A stretch of DNA of 64,000 nucleotides from contig NZ_JAENHO010000019.1 in NCBI RefSeq assembly GCF_016785085.1, positions 1 through 64,000 on the forward strand, given 5' to 3'. The notes beneath the pieces are model-generated. The model saw only the letters and a program-made list of their open reading frames with translations. It ran no database searches and was not told the origin of the DNA. This DNA comes from Paractinoplanes lichenicola. GTDB taxonomy: Bacteria; Actinomycetota; Actinomycetes; Mycobacteriales; Micromonosporaceae. The stretch's first letter is position 1. Each line of letters starts with the position of its first letter. Shown piece after piece: positions 51,438 through 60,388 of the stretch. The position numbers and the translations under genes are program-made.

Positions 51438-54037
51438 GCGGGCAAGTGTGGCAGAGCCGATCTCCCCGAACCGCCCGACCGGCGCCGCGACATGCGGACC
51501 ACCGCGCCGCCGTCGTGCAAGGAGGCCGCCAGCACGCCCGGACGACCGGCCGTGCCCCGCTGCAGCGTTGCCAGCAGGCGGGCCGCCGACATCGGCCGGG
51601 CGAACAAGTGGCCCTGGCCGGCCAGGCAACCCAGGCTCCACAGCGCATGCCGCTGCGGCTCGCTCTCCACACCCTCGGCGATCACCGTCAGGTGCAGGCT
51701 GCGGGCCAGGTCGACAGTCGACCGGATCACCGCCGCGGCCTCGGAGGACGTCTGCACGGCGCCGACGAACTCGCGGTCGATCTTGAGCTGGTGGACCGGG
51801 ATGTGGGACAGCACCGACAGCGGCGTCACGCCCGTGCCGAAGTCGTCGAGCGCCAGGCGTACGCCCGCCTCGCTCAGCTCGGCCAGCGCCTTGCCCACCA
51901 CTTCGAGCTGGCTCAGCGTCAGGGTCTCGGCCAGCTCGAAGATCAGCCGGTCGGCGGGGACGGCGTGGCGGCTCAGGCGGCTCAGCACCGCCTCGGGGAA
52001 GCGCGGGTCGAGCAGGCTGCGGGGCGACACGTTGACCGCCACGGGCAGGTCGAAGCCGGCCTCGCGCCACAGGTCGGAGGCGTCGAGCGCCTGGTCAAGC
52101 ACCGCGTCGGCGAACGCCTGGAGCCGCCCGGACCGCTCCACGGTCTGCAGGAACTCCATCGGCGTGAGGTAGCCGTGCTCGGGGTGATGCCAGCGGGCCA
52201 GGGCCTCGGCCGCGACCACCTCGCCGCTGCCGAGGTCGACGATCGGCTGGAAGTCGACCACGAACTCGTGCTCGGCGACCGCGCGGTGCAGTTCGCCGCC
52301 GAGGGCGAGCCGGCCGATGTCGGCCGTGTCCTGCGCGTGCACGTATGTCGCCGTCTGCTGCCCGGCGCGCTTGGCCTGATACATCGCGACGTCGGCCCGC
52401 CGCATCAGCTCGTTGACGCCGCCGCTGCCGGCCGCCAGCGCGATGCCGCCGGCCGCCTCGACGGTGATCTGCATGCCCTCGACCGCGATGCTCCGCTCGA
52501 GCGTGGCCAGCATCGTCTTGGCCCGGTGGGTGGCCAGGGCGGGCGTCGGCAGGTTGACCAGCAGCACCGCGAACTCGTCGCCGCCGAGCCGGGCCACCAG
52601 ATCGCCGGGGGCCGCCGCGTCGGCCAGCCGCCGGGCCACCTCTTGCAGCACCGCGTCGCCGGCCGCGTGCCCGAGCGTGTCGTTGACCTCTTTGAAGTGG
52701 TTGAGGTCGATCAGGAGCAGCGCGACCACGCCGTCCTCGGTGCTGCCCCGGAAGTGCGTGCCGGCGTGCTCGTAAAGCTCGCGGCGGTTGGCCAGGCCGG
52801 TCAGCGGGTCGTGGGCGGCGTCGTACGCGTTCTGCTCGTTGAGCCGTCGCAGTTCCGCGTACGCCGTGGCGTTGCGGATCGCCGTGCACAGCGCGGCCGC
52901 GAACGTCTTCAGCTTGTAGTGCTCGAACTCGTTGAGCTTGACCCGGCCGTGGAAGCCCAGCACCAGCTCGCCGGCCTGATAGCTGCGGTCGCTGGTCTCG
53001 AGCTCGGCGGTGATCTCGACGCCGGCGAACGTGCGCGGCCCCGGCCCGTCGTAGACCACCTCGCTGCCGTGCGCCCGGACCACTCGGTCGATGCCGCTCG
53101 CGGTCAGGTCGATCTCGACGACATCGGACGAGAAGACGCGGGCGCCCCGAGTCGCCGCGATGTGCAGCACCTGGGTGAGTTCGACCGAGCTGAGCTCCTC
53201 GGTGGTGGTGGCCAGCTCACGCCAGGAGTGCCGTTCCTCTTTCGTCCGCAATTGCCGGGAATGCCACAAGTGGAGGCAGGCGATGAGCAGCGGCACGAAG
53301 CCGAGCAGGAGCGGGCTGGAGCCGGAGGCGAGCACCTCGATGAGATAGATGATCACCACGAGGCGGAACGCGTGGGCGATCAGCTTGCTGTCGAGGTCCT
53401 TGCGAGCGACCTGGGTGATCGTGGTGTGCGAGGCGACCGCGATGACCGGCATGAACACCAGGTCGTCGACAAAGGACATGGCCAGGTAGGCCAGCACGAC
53501 CGGGACGACGGTGGCGCTGATCGAGTTGGGTGTGCTGTCCAGGCCGGTGACCGTCAGCACGAAGCTCGCCGTGCCCGCCGTCAGCACTTCCTTGGCCACC
53601 GAGAACACCGTGCGGTGCGGGGGGAGCCGCGTGACGATCTTGAGGATGGCGACGCCCGCCGCGGCGCACAGCACGACCCACGCGTCAGGCAGGAAGACCA
53701 GCCCCATCAGCACTGGGACCTCGCCCCAGGCCGTGCCGTTGCGGCTGGAGCGGATGCGGACATAGACCTTGACCTGGTTGGCCACCGCGGAGCCGGCCAC
53801 GATCAGCGCGAGCAGGCCGATGTGCGGGATCGGCTGCGGGTGGGTCACCGCATGCCAGACGACCAGGGCCGCGACTCCCATCGCCAGAACGACGACGAGA
53901 CCGATGAGCAGCAGGAGCTGCCGACCGGTCGCGTCGTCGTTGGAGCTATGGGTCTTTCGCAAAGGTGCCGTCCAGTCGCCGAGCACATCGGACACAGGGC
54001 CGAGCTCAAGCGTATGCAAGGGCGCGCTTTCGCGCAC
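51434..54037 (-). CDS. Membrane bifunctional GGDEF-EAL cyclic-di-GMP enzyme
   Basis: The protein has 867 residues. Seven or so membrane helices lie at about 40-265, with basic loops. A GAF-like segment spans about 280-420. The GGDEF domain has an intact GGDEF at 485-489 (ARLGGDEFAVLL). The EAL domain has EAL at 611-613, VNVSPRSLL, DDFGTG and EGVES motifs, so both synthesis and breakdown may be active. GTG start with GGAG upstream. The upstream leader carries an inverted repeat and a seven-residue open frame. It is coupled to the membrane glycosyltransferase gene. Confidence 0.92.
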   Translation of the reverse strand: MRESAPLHTLELGPVSDVLGDWTAPLRKTHSSNDDATGRQLLLLIGLVVVLAMGVAALVVWHAVTHPQPIPHIGLLALIVAGSAVANQVKVYVRIRSSRNGTAWGEVPVLMGLVFLPDAWVVLCAAAGVAILKIVTRLPPHRTVFSVAKEVLTAGTASFVLTVTGLDSTPNSISATVVPVVLAYLAMSFVDDLVFMPVIAVASHTTITQVARKDLDSKLIAHAFRLVVIIYLIEVLASGSSPLLLGFVPLLIACLHLWHSRQLRTKEERHSWRELATTTEELSSVELTQVLHIAATRGARVFSSDVVEIDLTASGIDRVVRAHGSEVVYDGPGPRTFAGVEITAELETSDRSYQAGELVLGFHGRVKLNEFEHYKLKTFAAALCTAIRNATAYAELRRLNEQNAYDAAHDPLTGLANRRELYEHAGTHFRGSTEDGVVALLLIDLNHFKEVNDTLGHAAGDAVLQEVARRLADAAAPGDLVARLGGDEFAVLLVNLPTPALATHRAKTMLATLERSIAVEGMQITVEAAGGIALAAGSGGVNELMRRADVAMYQAKRAGQQTATYVHAQDTADIGRLALGGELHRAVAEHEFVVDFQPIVDLGSGEVVAAEALARWHHPEHGYLTPMEFLQTVERSGRLQAFADAVLDQALDASDLWREAGFDLPVAVNVSPRSLLDPRFPEAVLSRLSRHAVPADRLIFELAETLTLSQLEVVGKALAELSEAGVRLALDDFGTGVTPLSVLSHIPVHQLKIDREFVGAVQTSSEAAAVIRSTVDLARSLHLTVIAEGVESEPQRHALWSLGCLAGQGHLFARPMSAARLLATLQRGTAGRPGVLAASLHDGGAVVRMSRRRSGGSGRSALPHLPA

Positions 54038-54041
54038 CGTC

Positions 54042-54065
54042 TCAGCTCCAGTCGTTCGACTTCAT
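54042..54065 (-). CDS. Possible seven-residue leader peptide
   Basis: ATG with an excellent ribosome site (GAGGAGAAGAACC just upstream) opens MKSNDWS and stops 4 nt before the GTG of the GGDEF-EAL gene, in another frame. The better ribosome site belongs to this short frame, not the main gene, so translation may be coupled. There is no direct evidence that it is made. Confidence 0.4.
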   Translation of the reverse strand: MKSNDWS

Positions 54066-54149
54066 GGTTCTTCTCCTCGCGGTTGGGGGAATCCGGGGAA
54101 GCCCGATCCCTCGTTAGGGGTCGGAGTGCGTCGCGACGAGAAGAACCAT
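54064..54149. promoter_or_regulatory. Long inverted repeat masking the leader ribosome site
   Basis: ATGGTTCTTCTC (54064-54075) and GAGAAGAACCAT (54138-54149) are perfect 12-bp inverted repeats, extended inward by CGCG/CGCG after a 2-nt mismatch. In the minus-strand RNA the 3-prime arm contains the ribosome site and start of the leader peptide, so folding would hide them. Alternatively it is a DNA operator. I see no match to known cyclic-di-GMP riboswitches. Confidence 0.65.
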
Positions 54150-54476
54150 ATGCGAAGAAGGCCTCGGTTGGGGGGGATTTGTGTCGCATTGCGCAGAACA
54201 CGATAACCGGAGGGGATTCGATTACGGGCTGTCTCGCCAACAAAACTCTGAGCTACTTGAATAGTCGTTTTGGCCGCAGTGTCCGCATCGCTGAACGTGC
54301 TGTTTGACTAACGCTCCGGAATGTCAATACCTATTGCTGCTCAACGGTTGTCTCAACCCCCGTATATGGTCGCTGACCTGCGTATAGATCGCCATATAGC
54401 GAGTCCGGAAAATCGTGAGTGACGAACCACTATTACGCGAACGAGTTTCCCGGTGAAGCTTCTATAAACTCCCGGT
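54150..54476. other. AT-richer intergenic region upstream of moaC
   Basis: No gene is seen. The region is less GC-rich than its surroundings. It includes TATATGG (54364-54370) and CCATATA (about 54392-54398), an interrupted inverted repeat that could be an operator. The moaC -10-like TATAAA/TAAACT lies at 54463-54470, 6-8 nt before the ATG, so moaC may be leaderless. Confidence 0.5.
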
Positions 54477-54965
54477 ATGCCCGACGAATCCCTGACCCAT
54501 GTCGACGAGACCGGCGCCGCGCGCATGGTTGACGTCACGGCCAAGACGGTGACGGCCCGGCGCGCCGAAGCCGCCGGCCGGGTGGTGACGACACCCGAAG
54601 TGATCGCCTTGTTACGCGGTGACGGGGTGCCCAAGGGTGACGCGATCGCCGTGGCCCGGCTCGCGGGCATCATGGGCGCGAAACGCACCCCCGATCTCAT
54701 TCCGCTCTGTCACCCGATCGGCCTGCACGGCGTCGTCGTCGATCTCGACCTGACCGCGACCACGATCGAGATCACCGCCACCACCAAGACGGCCGACCGC
54801 ACCGGCGTCGAGATGGAGGCGCTGACCGCGGTGGCCACGGCCGGCCTGACGATGATCGACATGATCAAGGCGGTCGACCCCGCCGCGAGCATCGAGTCGG
54901 TGCGGGTCCTGCGCAAAGAGGGCGGCAAGACCGGCGAGTGGGTACGACCGGAGGACCGCCCGTGA
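54477..54965 (+). CDS. moaC: Cyclic pyranopterin monophosphate synthase MoaC
   Basis: The protein has 162 residues. Together with MoaA it makes cPMP, the first intermediate of molybdenum cofactor. Signature segments are LTHVDETGAARMVDV, KGDAIAVARLAGIMGAK, LIPLCHPIGL and GVEMEALTAVATAGLTMIDM. It is the first gene of moaC-mog-moeA-moaE. moaA and moaD are not nearby. Confidence 0.96.
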   Translation: MPDESLTHVDETGAARMVDVTAKTVTARRAEAAGRVVTTPEVIALLRGDGVPKGDAIAVARLAGIMGAKRTPDLIPLCHPIGLHGVVVDLDLTATTIEITATTKTADRTGVEMEALTAVATAGLTMIDMIKAVDPAASIESVRVLRKEGGKTGEWVRPEDRP

Positions 54966-55456
54966 GCATCACCGCGCGCGTGATCGTGGCCAGCAACCGC
55001 GCGGCCGCCGGGGTCTACGCCGACACGAGCGGCCCGCGCCTGGTCGACGGGCTGCGCGAGCTCGGCTGCACGGTCGGCGAGCCGGTCGTCGTGCCGGACG
55101 GCGAGCCGGTGGCCGACGCCCTGCGCCGCGCGATCGCCGACGCCGTCGATGTCGTGCTGACCAGCGGCGGCACCGGCGTCACCCCGACCGACCGCACGCC
55201 CGAGGCGACCCGCGGCCTGCTCGACTTCGAGATCCCGGGCATCGCCGAGGCGATCCGGGCCTACAGCCGCGACAAGGTGCCCGCCGCCGCGCTCTCCCGC
55301 GGCCTGGCCGGGGTGGCCGGCCGCACGCTGATCGTCAACCTGCCCGGCTCGACCGGCGGGGCCAAGGACGGCCTGGCCGTGCTCGGCCCGCTGCTGCGGC
55401 ACACGGTCGATCAGATCCGCGGCGGTGATCATCCCGCGAGCGCGGCGAGTGGATAG
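54962..55456 (+). CDS. mog: Molybdopterin adenylyltransferase (MogA/MoaB type)
   Basis: The protein has 164 residues and activates molybdopterin by adenylylation. It has the MoCF fold with LTSGGTGVTPTDRTPEAT and LPGSTGGAKDGL. The GTG start overlaps the moaC stop as GTGA. It precedes moeA by 9 bp. Confidence 0.93.
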   Translation: MSITARVIVASNRAAAGVYADTSGPRLVDGLRELGCTVGEPVVVPDGEPVADALRRAIADAVDVVLTSGGTGVTPTDRTPEATRGLLDFEIPGIAEAIRAYSRDKVPAAALSRGLAGVAGRTLIVNLPGSTGGAKDGLAVLGPLLRHTVDQIRGGDHPASAASG

Positions 55457-55465
55457 GCTCGGCGG

Positions 55466-56683
55466 GTGACCGTCGACTGGGAAGAAGCCCGCGAGCTGGC
55501 GTACGCGGCGGGTCGTGCGGCGGCCGGGGCAACCGAGCCGGTCGCGCTGCCCGACGCCGACGGCCGCACGCTGGCCGAGCCGCTGCGCGCGCTGACCGAC
55601 CTGCCCGCGTTCCCCACCTCGAGCATCGACGGCTGGGCCGTGCGCGGTCCGAAGCCCTGGCGCCCCGTCGGGCGGGTGCTGGCCGGTCAGGTCGCGCCGC
55701 CGCTGACCGACGACGGCACCTGCTTCGAGATCGCCACCGGGGCGATGGTCCCGGCCGGCACCGAGGCGCTCGTACGCATCGAGGCGTCCACTCGCGACGG
55801 TGACGGCCGGGTCAGCGGCGAGCCCCGCACCGGCTTCGTCCCGGAGTGGCGCGCGCCCGGCGAGGAGGCGCACAAGGACGAGGTGCTGCTGCCGGCCGGC
55901 ACGGCGATCGACCCGGCCGTGATCGGCGTCGCCGCCACCTGCGGATACGAGTCGCTGACGGTGTTCTCACGGCCCCGCGCCGGGCTGCTCGTCTTCGGCG
56001 ACGAGCTGCTCACCGGCGGCACCCCGGGCGCCGGGCGCGTGCGGGATTCGCTCGGTCCCCAGGTGCCCGGCTGGCTGCGGCGCTGCGGTGCGACGGTCGA
56101 CCCGGCCGCGGTGGCCGGCCCGGTGCAGGACACGCTCGAAGCGCACCTCACCGCCGTACGGGAAACGCTCTTGAAGTCGGATCTTGTCTGCACGACCGGG
56201 GGCACGATGCACGGCCCGGTCGACCACCTGCACCCGACGCTGGCCGAACTCGGCGCCGAATACCTCGTCAACACCGTGGCGGTCCGGCCCGGGTTTCCGA
56301 TGCTGCTGGCGCGCGTGCCGGGGGCGGACGGGCGGCCGCGCTTCCTGGCCGGGCTGCCGGGCAACCCGCAGTCCGCCGTGATCGCGCTCATCACCCTGGT
56401 CGCACCGCTGCTGGCCGGTCTGCAGGGCCGTCCCGCCCCGGTGCTGCCGACGGTCGAGCTGACCGAGGCGGTGCGCGGCCGGGGTGGCGACACGCATCTC
56501 GCGCTGGCCCGGCTCGGCCCCGACGGACGGTCGGCCACCCCGGTCGGCCACGTCGGCTCGGCGATGCTGCGCGGCCTGTCCAACGCGCACGGCTTCGCCG
56601 TCGTCCGCCCGGGCACCGAGGCCGCGGCGGGCGACCTGGTGCCCTTCCTCCCACTGCCGCTCGTCATCGGGGAACGCCCATGA
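55466..56683 (+). CDS. moeA: Molybdopterin molybdenumtransferase MoeA
   Basis: The protein has 405 residues and inserts molybdate into adenylated molybdopterin. Landmarks are FPTSSIDGWAVRG, IATGAMVPAGTEALVRIE, the MoCF segment VCTTGGTMHGPVDHL and LPGNPQSAVI. GTG start. TAGGCT lies 6 nt upstream, so an internal leaderless start is possible besides operon transcription. Its stop overlaps the moaE ATG. Confidence 0.94.
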   Translation: MTVDWEEARELAYAAGRAAAGATEPVALPDADGRTLAEPLRALTDLPAFPTSSIDGWAVRGPKPWRPVGRVLAGQVAPPLTDDGTCFEIATGAMVPAGTEALVRIEASTRDGDGRVSGEPRTGFVPEWRAPGEEAHKDEVLLPAGTAIDPAVIGVAATCGYESLTVFSRPRAGLLVFGDELLTGGTPGAGRVRDSLGPQVPGWLRRCGATVDPAAVAGPVQDTLEAHLTAVRETLLKSDLVCTTGGTMHGPVDHLHPTLAELGAEYLVNTVAVRPGFPMLLARVPGADGRPRFLAGLPGNPQSAVIALITLVAPLLAGLQGRPAPVLPTVELTEAVRGRGGDTHLALARLGPDGRSATPVGHVGSAMLRGLSNAHGFAVVRPGTEAAAGDLVPFLPLPLVIGERP

Positions 56684-57096
56684 TCGCCATCGCCGACGTG
56701 CTCGACACCCCGCTCGACCTGGCCGCGCACGAGAAGGCGGTGGCCGACGCCCGGGCCGGGGCCGTCGTCTCGTTCCAGGGCGTGGTGCGTGACCACGACC
56801 ACGGCCGCGGGGTCACCCTGCTCGAATACGAGGGCCACCCCAGCGCGGCCGCCGTGCTGCGCGAGGTCGCCGCCGAGATCGCGGCCGACCCCGACGTCTA
56901 CGCCGTGGCCGTCTCGCACCGCGTGGGCACGCTGGCGATCGGCGACGTCGCGCTGGTCGCCGCGGTGAGCACGGCCCATCGGGCGGCGGCCTTCGCGGCC
57001 TGTGCCCGGCTGGTCGACGAGGCCAAGGCCCGGCTGCCGATCTGGAAGCGGCAGGTGTTCACCGACGGCAGCGACGAGTGGGTCAACTGCCCCTAG
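56680..57096 (+). CDS. moaE: Molybdopterin synthase catalytic subunit MoaE
   Basis: The protein has 138 residues. With MoaD it converts cPMP to molybdopterin. Signatures are GAVVSFQGVVRDHDHG, LEYEGHPSAA, VSHRVGTLAIGDVALV, and the catalytic-lysine region KARLPIWKRQVFTDG. Its ATG overlaps the moeA stop. The last 14 bp overlap the convergent glycosyltransferase gene. Confidence 0.94.
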   Translation: MIAIADVLDTPLDLAAHEKAVADARAGAVVSFQGVVRDHDHGRGVTLLEYEGHPSAAAVLREVAAEIAADPDVYAVAVSHRVGTLAIGDVALVAAVSTAHRAAAFAACARLVDEAKARLPIWKRQVFTDGSDEWVNCP

Positions 57097-58384
57097 GCCC
57101 CGGAATGGCGGGCACCCGGTGCGGCACGACCGGCCGCCGTACGGGTGGGGCCGCCGAGGCCACCCCGGGCCGCCAGGGCAGCGCGTTCATCAGCACGATC
57201 ACGGCGAAGGCGTACGCGTTCCAGCTCATCGCCCACTGGGCCGGCACCGCGAACAGCACGTACGTCGCGAGCCCGGCCGACGCGTAGCCGGCCCCGGCGA
57301 ACCGGCGGGGCCGTCCGGGTCGCCGCGCGCCGATCCGGGAGCGGGCCGCCGCGTCGACGAGGATCAGCACGGCCGGCAGCACCCACACCAGCTTGTGGCT
57401 CGGGCTGACCGGGGCGGCCGCCGCGGCGGTCAGGCCGACCAGCGTGAACGCCGCGATCTCGTCGCCGTCGGCGTGCGCCGCGCGGGCCCGGATCAGGCCC
57501 ACCGCGAGCAGCAGCACGGCGAACGACAGCCACACCAGCACGGGCGTGCTCGACGAGTCGTACAGGCGGGCCAGCAGCCCGGCCAGCGACTGGTTGGCCG
57601 GATCGCCGACGGGACCCGACCGGTCGACCTGGAACAGGACGGTCGAGAACCAGGCGCCGGTGGCGCCGGGCGCGATCAGCAGGCCGCCGAGCATGAGAGT
57701 GGCCGCCGTGCCGGTCGCGGTGATCGCCGCTCGCCACTGCCGGGTCACGGCCAGATAGGCGATGAACAGGGCCGGCCCGAGGGCGAGGGCGGTCGCGATC
57801 CCGACGCCCACGCCCGCCCAGGCGCCGGTCGACCAGACCCGGCGCAGCAGGCCGAGGCGTCCGCCCGGTGGCCTCGAGGCGGGCGGGCCGGGCCACCAGG
57901 CGGCCCGGCGGCGGGCCCAGGCCGAGCGGCGCAGCGCGACCACGTCGGCGGTGATCAGGCAGAGCAGCAGCAGGTCGAGGTGGCCCAGGCCGAGCACCGC
58001 GCGTACCGGCTCGGTCAGCAGGGCGAGCGCGGCCGCCGCCAGCACGGCCGTGAACCGGGACCGGCCGTAGCGGCGGGCCACCGGGCCGGCCAGTGCCACC
58101 AGGGTCAGCACCAGGGCGGCCAGGCCGGCCAGGGCCAGCAGCCAGGCCACCACCGGCAGCGGCAGGAAGGCGGCCGGGGCCAGCAGGATCGCGGTGACGG
58201 GCGGACGGCCGGTGCCGTACCCGTACAGGTCGCCGCCGGTGAGCCAGCCCCGGACCGCCGTGTGGTCCACGGCGAGATCCGGGACCCCGTACGCCTGAAG
58301 GTAGAACCCGGCCGCCCAGAGTGCGGCCAGGCATCCGAGCCCGATCAGCACGGATCTCGTCCGCACGCGTTCCATCGCCGGCAT
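57083..58384 (-). CDS. GT87-family polyprenol-phosphate-dependent mannosyltransferase-like protein
   Basis: The protein has 433 residues and 10-11 membrane helices. After the first helix is DLAVDHTAVRGWLTGGDLYGYG followed by RPPVTAILLAP, the GT87/PimE-like layout with the catalytic Asp in the first loop. It probably transfers mannose from polyprenol phosphate to a lipoglycan. The acceptor is unknown. A second ATG three codons in (MERVRTRSV) is equally possible as start. Confidence 0.85.
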   Translation of the reverse strand: MPAMERVRTRSVLIGLGCLAALWAAGFYLQAYGVPDLAVDHTAVRGWLTGGDLYGYGTGRPPVTAILLAPAAFLPLPVVAWLLALAGLAALVLTLVALAGPVARRYGRSRFTAVLAAAALALLTEPVRAVLGLGHLDLLLLCLITADVVALRRSAWARRRAAWWPGPPASRPPGGRLGLLRRVWSTGAWAGVGVGIATALALGPALFIAYLAVTRQWRAAITATGTAATLMLGGLLIAPGATGAWFSTVLFQVDRSGPVGDPANQSLAGLLARLYDSSSTPVLVWLSFAVLLLAVGLIRARAAHADGDEIAAFTLVGLTAAAAAPVSPSHKLVWVLPAVLILVDAAARSRIGARRPGRPRRFAGAGYASAGLATYVLFAVPAQWAMSWNAYAFAVIVLMNALPWRPGVASAAPPVRRPVVPHRVPAIPGPRGS

Positions 58385-58463
58385 GGCGCGACCCCCGTCG
58401 CTCTCGCGGCCGCGAAGCCGCGAGCCCCTCGCTCGCTTTAACGCGGAGATCGCGGCGAGGTTG

Positions 58464-59030
58464 TTAGCCGGGCAGTTTGCGCGCCGTCGCCGCGCTCATC
58501 GCGGCGATCTTGGCCTCGCGCCGGGCCGTGCGGACGGCCCGCTTGACCGAGCGCTGCGACCGCTTGATCGACCGCTCGGACCGGTCGGCCGCGTGCTTGA
58601 GGGCGAGCTGCGAGCGGTCGACGGCGTGGCCGGCCCGATAACCCAGGCCCGGGCGGCCCTCGGTGTCGACCGCGGCCAGCAGCAAGCCGCCGAGCAGGCC
58701 CAGGTTTTTGAGGAAGTGGCTCTGATCCTCGCGGGCGTGGGCGATCGTCGCCGGCACCAGGCCGGCGGCCAGCACGGCCGCCGCGGGACGGGTGAGGTGA
58801 CCGGTGGCCAGCGCGAGCCCGGCGATCACGTCGCTCGCGCCCTTGATCCGCACCAGCGTGCGGGTGTCGGTCGGGATGCGCGGATCAACCTTCTCGAGGA
58901 GCGGTTTGACCCGCTCGGTGACGAGACCGGCGGCCTCCACGGAGTCGTCCGGCTTGGTGAACGAGCGCACCCCCTGGACGACGAAGATCGAGGCGAGCAG
59001 CGCGCGGGCGGCCGTGCGTACGGGCTTCAT
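58464..59030 (-). CDS. DoxX-family membrane protein
   Basis: The protein has 188 residues. Four membrane helices cover about residues 5-140 (ARALLASIFVVQGVRSF, IKGASDVIAGLALATG, AAAVLAAGLVPATIA, NLGLLGGLLLAAVD), a DoxX arrangement. The C-terminal tail is basic and rich in RS/KR (SERSIKRSQRSVKRAVR), suggesting nucleic-acid or lipid contact. The ATG lies 7 nt after TATAAC, probably a leaderless transcript. Confidence 0.85.
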   Translation of the reverse strand: MKPVRTAARALLASIFVVQGVRSFTKPDDSVEAAGLVTERVKPLLEKVDPRIPTDTRTLVRIKGASDVIAGLALATGHLTRPAAAVLAAGLVPATIAHAREDQSHFLKNLGLLGGLLLAAVDTEGRPGLGYRAGHAVDRSQLALKHAADRSERSIKRSQRSVKRAVRTARREAKIAAMSAATARKLPG

Positions 59031-59058
59031 GAATCTGGTTATACCCGCCGGGCGCGGC

Positions 59059-60264
59059 TCACACCGGCTGCGTGCGCAGGTAACGGCCGAAATGCGGCAC
59101 GGTGAAGGCGACCGTGCCCCGTTCGCCCGAATAGATCAGGCCCTTCTTGATCAGCGCGTCGCGCGCCGGGGAGAGGCTGGCCGGCTTGCGACCCAGCGCG
59201 GTGGCGATCTCGGCGGTGGGCACCGCGGCGTCCATGTCGTTGTCGGGCTCGCCGGAGAGGGCGGCCATGGCGCGCATGTATTCGCGCTCGGCCGGGGTGG
59301 CCCGCTCGAACCGGGAGCCGAAGAAGCCGACCGCCAGCTCGGCCTCGGCCTCGGGGGCGGCCACCCGCACGTCGGCGTCGGTGACGGGGGACTGCGGCGC
59401 ATGATCCCAAGTGGCTTTCCCGTACGCCTGCACGAAGTACGGATATCCGCCGGACTTCTCGTAGAGCAGGTCGAGCGCCTTCGCCTCGTATTCGACCTCT
59501 TCGCGGGCGGCCGGGGCGCAGAGCGCGAAGTCGGCCGCCACCCGGTCGAGCCGGTCGATGCGCTGATAGCGGAAGAGGCGCTCGGAATACGACTTCGCGG
59601 CCGAGAGCACGGCCGGCAGGTGCGGCAGCCCGGCTCCGACGACGATCAACGGGGCGCCCAGCTGGGACAGCTCGTGGCAGGCGGCGCACAGCGCGGAGAC
59701 GTCGGCCGGCCCCAGATCCTGCATCTCGTCGATGAAGAGCGCGATGCCCGTGCCCACGTCGGTGGCGAGGGTGGCGGCGTCGGTGAACAGCTCGACCAGG
59801 TCGATCTCGATGTCGCCGGAGTCGGCCCGGCCGCGGGCGGGCGGCACGTCGATGCCCGGGGCCCAGCGGTCGCGCAGCTTGGCCGAGCTGTCGTTGGCCC
59901 GCAGCGCGAACGCCTTGAGCACGGCCAGCACGTCGTCGACCCGCTCGGGGTCGCGGTGGTGCGGGGCGAGCTCGCGGATCGCCATGTGCAGCGCGGCCGA
60001 GACCGGGCGGCGCAGCGACTGGTCGGGGCGGGCCTCGATCTTGCCGGTGCCCCACAGCTGGCCGATCGCCGCCGAGCGGAGTGTGTTGAGCAGCACGGTC
60101 TTGCCGACGCCGCGCAGGCCGGTGAGCACGAGACTGCGCTCGGGGCGGCCCCGGGCGATCCGCTCGAGCACCACGTCGAACGCGTCGAGCTCGCGGTCAC
60201 GACCGGCCAGCTCGGGTGGGCGCTGGCCGGCGCCGGGAGCGTACGGGTTCCTCACCGGATCCAC
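59059..60264 (-). CDS. ORC1/Cdc6-like AAA ATPase
   Basis: The protein has 401 residues. AAA domain: Walker A GLRGVGKTVLL near 45-55, Walker B IALFIDEMQDL, and sensor-like IVVGAGLPHLP. The C-terminal part has a winged-helix look (AEIATALGRKPASLSPARDALIKKGLIY). The fold class includes ORC/Cdc6 initiators and STAND-type regulators. The chosen GTG (VDPVRNPYAPG) lies 7 nt after TACGGT. Three codons further upstream is also possible. Immediately upstream is the phased CTAG array, a candidate binding site for its own winged helix (inference). Confidence 0.85.
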   Translation of the reverse strand: MDPVRNPYAPGAGQRPPELAGRDRELDAFDVVLERIARGRPERSLVLTGLRGVGKTVLLNTLRSAAIGQLWGTGKIEARPDQSLRRPVSAALHMAIRELAPHHRDPERVDDVLAVLKAFALRANDSSAKLRDRWAPGIDVPPARGRADSGDIEIDLVELFTDAATLATDVGTGIALFIDEMQDLGPADVSALCAACHELSQLGAPLIVVGAGLPHLPAVLSAAKSYSERLFRYQRIDRLDRVAADFALCAPAAREEVEYEAKALDLLYEKSGGYPYFVQAYGKATWDHAPQSPVTDADVRVAAPEAEAELAVGFFGSRFERATPAEREYMRAMAALSGEPDNDMDAAVPTAEIATALGRKPASLSPARDALIKKGLIYSGERGTVAFTVPHFGRYLRTQPV

Positions 60265-60286
60265 GGATAGCACCGTATCGGGTCGT

Positions 60287-60388
60287 CTAGCAAAATAGCT
60301 AGAGTGCGCTAGTAAAACCTCGCGATTGCCGTCGAGGAAGGTCTACCGCTCTCTAGCCTGAGCGCTAGAAAGGGCTAGAGGGGTCTAG
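60287..60388. repeat. Helically phased CTAG array
   Basis: Seven CTAG tetranucleotides start at 60287, 60299, 60309, 60353, 60365, 60375 and 60385. They form two clusters with the same internal spacing (12 then 10; 12, 10, 10 bp), so the sites fall on one face of the helix. Several share the extension GCTAGA. The array fills the gap between the AAA ATPase gene and the downstream end of the LppU-like gene. It looks like an iteron-type or cooperative operator. Confidence 0.85.

Noticed and set aside
54038..54150. Cyclic-di-GMP riboswitch ahead of the GGDEF-EAL gene
   Set aside because: No match to the conserved core of the known classes; only the inverted repeat and leader peptide are supported.
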